Part shown: piece after piece, positions 61,441 to 64,000 of the stretch | Position numbering within the stretch: the first letter of the stretch is position 1 | Layout of the letters: every line of letters starts with the position of its first letter | Source: Fratercula arctica | Taxonomy: Eukaryota; Chordata; Aves; Charadriiformes; Alcidae | NCBI GenBank assembly: GCA_947846985.1 | Contig: CANTUZ010000002.1 | Coordinates: forward strand, 135,121,889 to 135,185,888 | DNA length: 64,000 bases | Direction: 5' to 3' | Notes under the pieces: model-generated | Database searches by the model: none | Told to the model about the DNA's origin: nothing | What the model saw: only the letters and a program-made list of their open reading frames with translations | Position numbers and translations under genes: made by a program

Positions 61441-63798
61441 TTGGAACCTGTAAAATATATACCCTCATAACCGGGCTTCTTAGAAACTTTCAGATTCCCC
61501 TTCATCTCAATAACCTTTGTCTGGCTGGTCATCCTGGATGCTTTACTGGTATGTTTACATAGCCTGATCTTGCATTCATTGGAAATTAATGTTATGAAGT
61601 TTTGTTATGAAATGCAGTAAAAGTAAGATTGATTCCCAAATACCCTACTTATTCTTGCTTCTATGCAAGTATTTGCATAGAAATTGATAACAATAGACAA
61701 CACATCCAGACACTTAAATAATAAATTCCTTATTTTGTTATACATACTACTTCTGTGTCTACAAGAAAAACATTTTAGCCTACCTTATTACGTGCATATA
61801 TTCACACTTCAGCTTCAGTTGTCATGCTCACCCATATTTTTTTTGATTATGTGTTTATTTTCAATTTACTACAAAACCAAGATTGTATTACAAAGTAATT
61901 GCCAGCCAGAAAGTTCTCTGTAAATCATAAGGTGGGAGGTCATTGTCAGAGTTTTCCAAATTCAATAAAGTCTTAATCCACTACATTTCATTTTGCATTT
62001 TAAATATATGAAACATAAATCAGAGAAATCAATTTATTGAGGACAAAGCCCAAATATTTTTGTAATGATGTTCCATTTACAATTACTTTCTTTGTTTATT
62101 TGTAAGTGCAAAGGTGTTGGAAAAAATAATTTTACAGAGGATTCCAACTCAGTCTTCTCTATAAGTTTGTGAATGAATCTCTATAATACAGGTCAGACAT
62201 GATAGCAGCCTTTACATTACTCTTCAATGGACTGCAAGGAACACACATAAGGAACACATTTATATTCCAGCCATAAAGCAGCTGTGATGGATGGAATTTT
62301 AATCTCTTCTTTACCAGTGGAGGCTTCTTTTGCGAATAGAAAATTTTAAATGTGACAAAATAGACCTGCATTGGTTTTCTTAAGGAATTTAGGATTTGAC
62401 TGTGCATGCAAATTAAATGGAATAGAATGTTCTTGGAAAGTAAGCTAAACCTCTCTGTACACCACCCACACACATAAACAGAGGAGAGTAATTAAGATAC
62501 AGTACTCATATGACTATTTCTAACTAAAAGCACTCGTGTGGTTAGAAGTGATAGCGTTAACCTAACTTGCAGACTGTATCATCATGCCTTCCACTGCTTC
62601 ACATTAATGTTTCATATCATCTCTACGCAGACTAGCCCGAAGCTGGACAGTTTTCTATTTATATGAAAAATAAACAGCAAATATGCAATAAAGCCTGTAA
62701 TGTTTAATTCAGTGCAGCAGCAAATTTGTCTAAAGAACAAGAAATCAGCAGTAGAATGATTTTTAGATCTATTTTAGGACAACAGTTGCAAAACTTTTGG
62801 CAAACTGAAGTTAATTTGATATAACATCAGCACACCAGAGGGACAAAATGCCATTTAGTATGTCAAGAAAGAAGTGGCCTTTCTGAACACCAATGGAGCT
62901 TTTGCAGTTTGGTAATCTTTATGGGCTGTTGAAAGTCATCTCTTTTAATGCACTGGGTTTCAAATATTTCTTGTAGTCAGCGTTCGTCAGAAAGCTATTT
63001 TACCAAAATTTTTCATGATATTTATTTTATGTAAATTTAATATAAATGGAAGATATTTAAAATGTCTGTTCCAGAATCAAAGTGAAACTTATGTGAGTTT
63101 TTCTCTTGTCCGCAGAAACTACTGGAATATTTTTTTAGGATATAAAATTAAGAAATGGAATATTTTATTACAAATGTAAATTTAACAAAAATAATTTCTT
63201 GATACTCTAAAACCCAGTCTATTTATTCTGTAAAAATACTGAATAGTGTTATAGAGTATATATAGCAATATATTCTGTATTCTTACAGAATTTCATAGAC
63301 TTATAGAAAGCTTGTAATACCTATAAATTACAAAGTTCAAAAATAAATTAATTGGAGTACAGAAACAGAAATGAAATAATTAGTACAATGAATGATAATG
63401 ATACAATTATCCATCATTCCATATTAAAATTTTTAGATTTTTTTTTTACATATCAAGACTGTAAAGAGAAGAACAGAAGATAATTAGGCACGGGAAATTC
63501 TAATTAGTACATTTATGTTTTCACACTGCTACCAAGCATATCAATATCTGAATATAAGTTGAAACTTGCTGCTTATTTTATATGTTTTTAAAAAGGGGAA
63601 AAGTTGGCATTTTAAGGTATCTTTTACCCCATTCAACCACAAATTTAGTTTAATCATACCTAGCTAACTCAGCTCTCTGAAGCTTGCACTGATGGTGAGG
63701 CTCCCTCTGTAATGGATAATTTATCTGCAGGATAAATTTACCCTCACAGGGACCTGTGTTACTGCAACCAGACTGCTCCTAATATTCAAGTATTATTA
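61441..63798. other. AT-rich non-coding sequence
   Basis: No gene or interspersed repeat recognised. The minus-strand frame at 62,159-62,473 (104 codons) has no recognisable domain. Confidence 0.5.
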
Positions 63799-64000
63799 CA
63801 GAATCACAGAATCACAGAATGGTAGGGTTGGAAGGGACCTCTGGAGATCATCTAGTCCAACCCCCCTGCCAGAGCAGGGTCATCTTAGAGCAAATTGCAC
63901 AGAAACGCGTCCAGGCGGGTTTTGAATGTCTCCAGAGATGGAGACTCCACCACCTCTCTGGGCAGCCTGTGCCAGTGCTCTGTCACCCTCAAAGTAAAGA
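63799..64000 (-). mobile_element. CR1 LINE 3' end, cut by window edge
   Basis: Starts on plus with 'cagaatcacagaatcacaga' and 'gggttggaagggacctctgg', then 'agatcatctagtccaacccc', 'cagagatggagactccacca' and 'gggcagcctgtgccagtgct'. Close agreement with the family pattern suggests one of the younger copies. It continues beyond the window. Confidence 0.96.

Noticed and set aside
1..64000. CRISPR arrays, bacterial operons or plasmid features
   Set aside because: The sequence is clearly vertebrate: CR1, MIR and ERV LTRs. No regularly spaced repeats with unique spacers and no dense coding organisation occur.

Overview
The window looks like euchromatic, AT-rich, non-coding DNA from a bird: a gene desert or the inside of a very large intron. 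The main evidence is at least eight CR1 LINE copies with the avian-type 3' end, tandem octamers of the ATTCTATG/ATTCTGTG kind. Two solo LTRs match, from memory of the families, endogenous-retrovirus LTRs that are abundant in Neoaves. I see no complete protein-coding gene, no confident exon, no RNA gene, no CpG-island promoter and no CRISPR-like array. No open frame exceeds about 150 codons, and the frames with recognisable content are CR1 reverse-transcriptase remnants.

Layout. 1-10,600 is mostly unique AT-rich sequence with an ancient MIR-type SINE (about 2.5-2.7 kb), an old CR1 scrap (about 4.0 kb) and a 22-C tract (6.6 kb). 10.6-15.5 kb is the first repeat cluster: a solo LTR (10,620-11,202), a CR1 3' end (12.2-12.4 kb) and a 1.9 kb old CR1 on the minus strand (13.6-15.5 kb) that contains a short tail of the same LTR family. 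18.1-19.7 kb is a decayed plus-strand CR1 with a second CR1 3' end nested in it. 19.7-36.2 kb is nearly repeat-free apart from a tiny CR1 flanked by an 8-bp direct repeat (24,980-25,061), homopolymers and a stop-interrupted frame at 21 kb.

36.2-47.1 kb holds a minus-strand MIR relic, simple repeats, a candidate exon (38,473-38,565), a possible solo LTR (41,642-42,010), a confident solo LTR (43,094-43,885) and a GC-rich block (46.7-47.1 kb). 47-64 kb is unique AT-rich sequence with minus-strand CR1 copies at 49.8, 60.4 and 63.8 kb; the last runs off the window. The 60.4 kb copy is the best preserved and keeps a readable reverse-transcriptase C-terminus.

There is no set of genes working together. 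The biology visible is layered transposon history: MIR relics, then old CR1, then LTR insertions and younger CR1. I found no convincing sign of a previously undescribed system. The best leads are the chimeric CR1/LTR junction, the nested CR1, and a few exon-like open segments that need comparative or transcript data.
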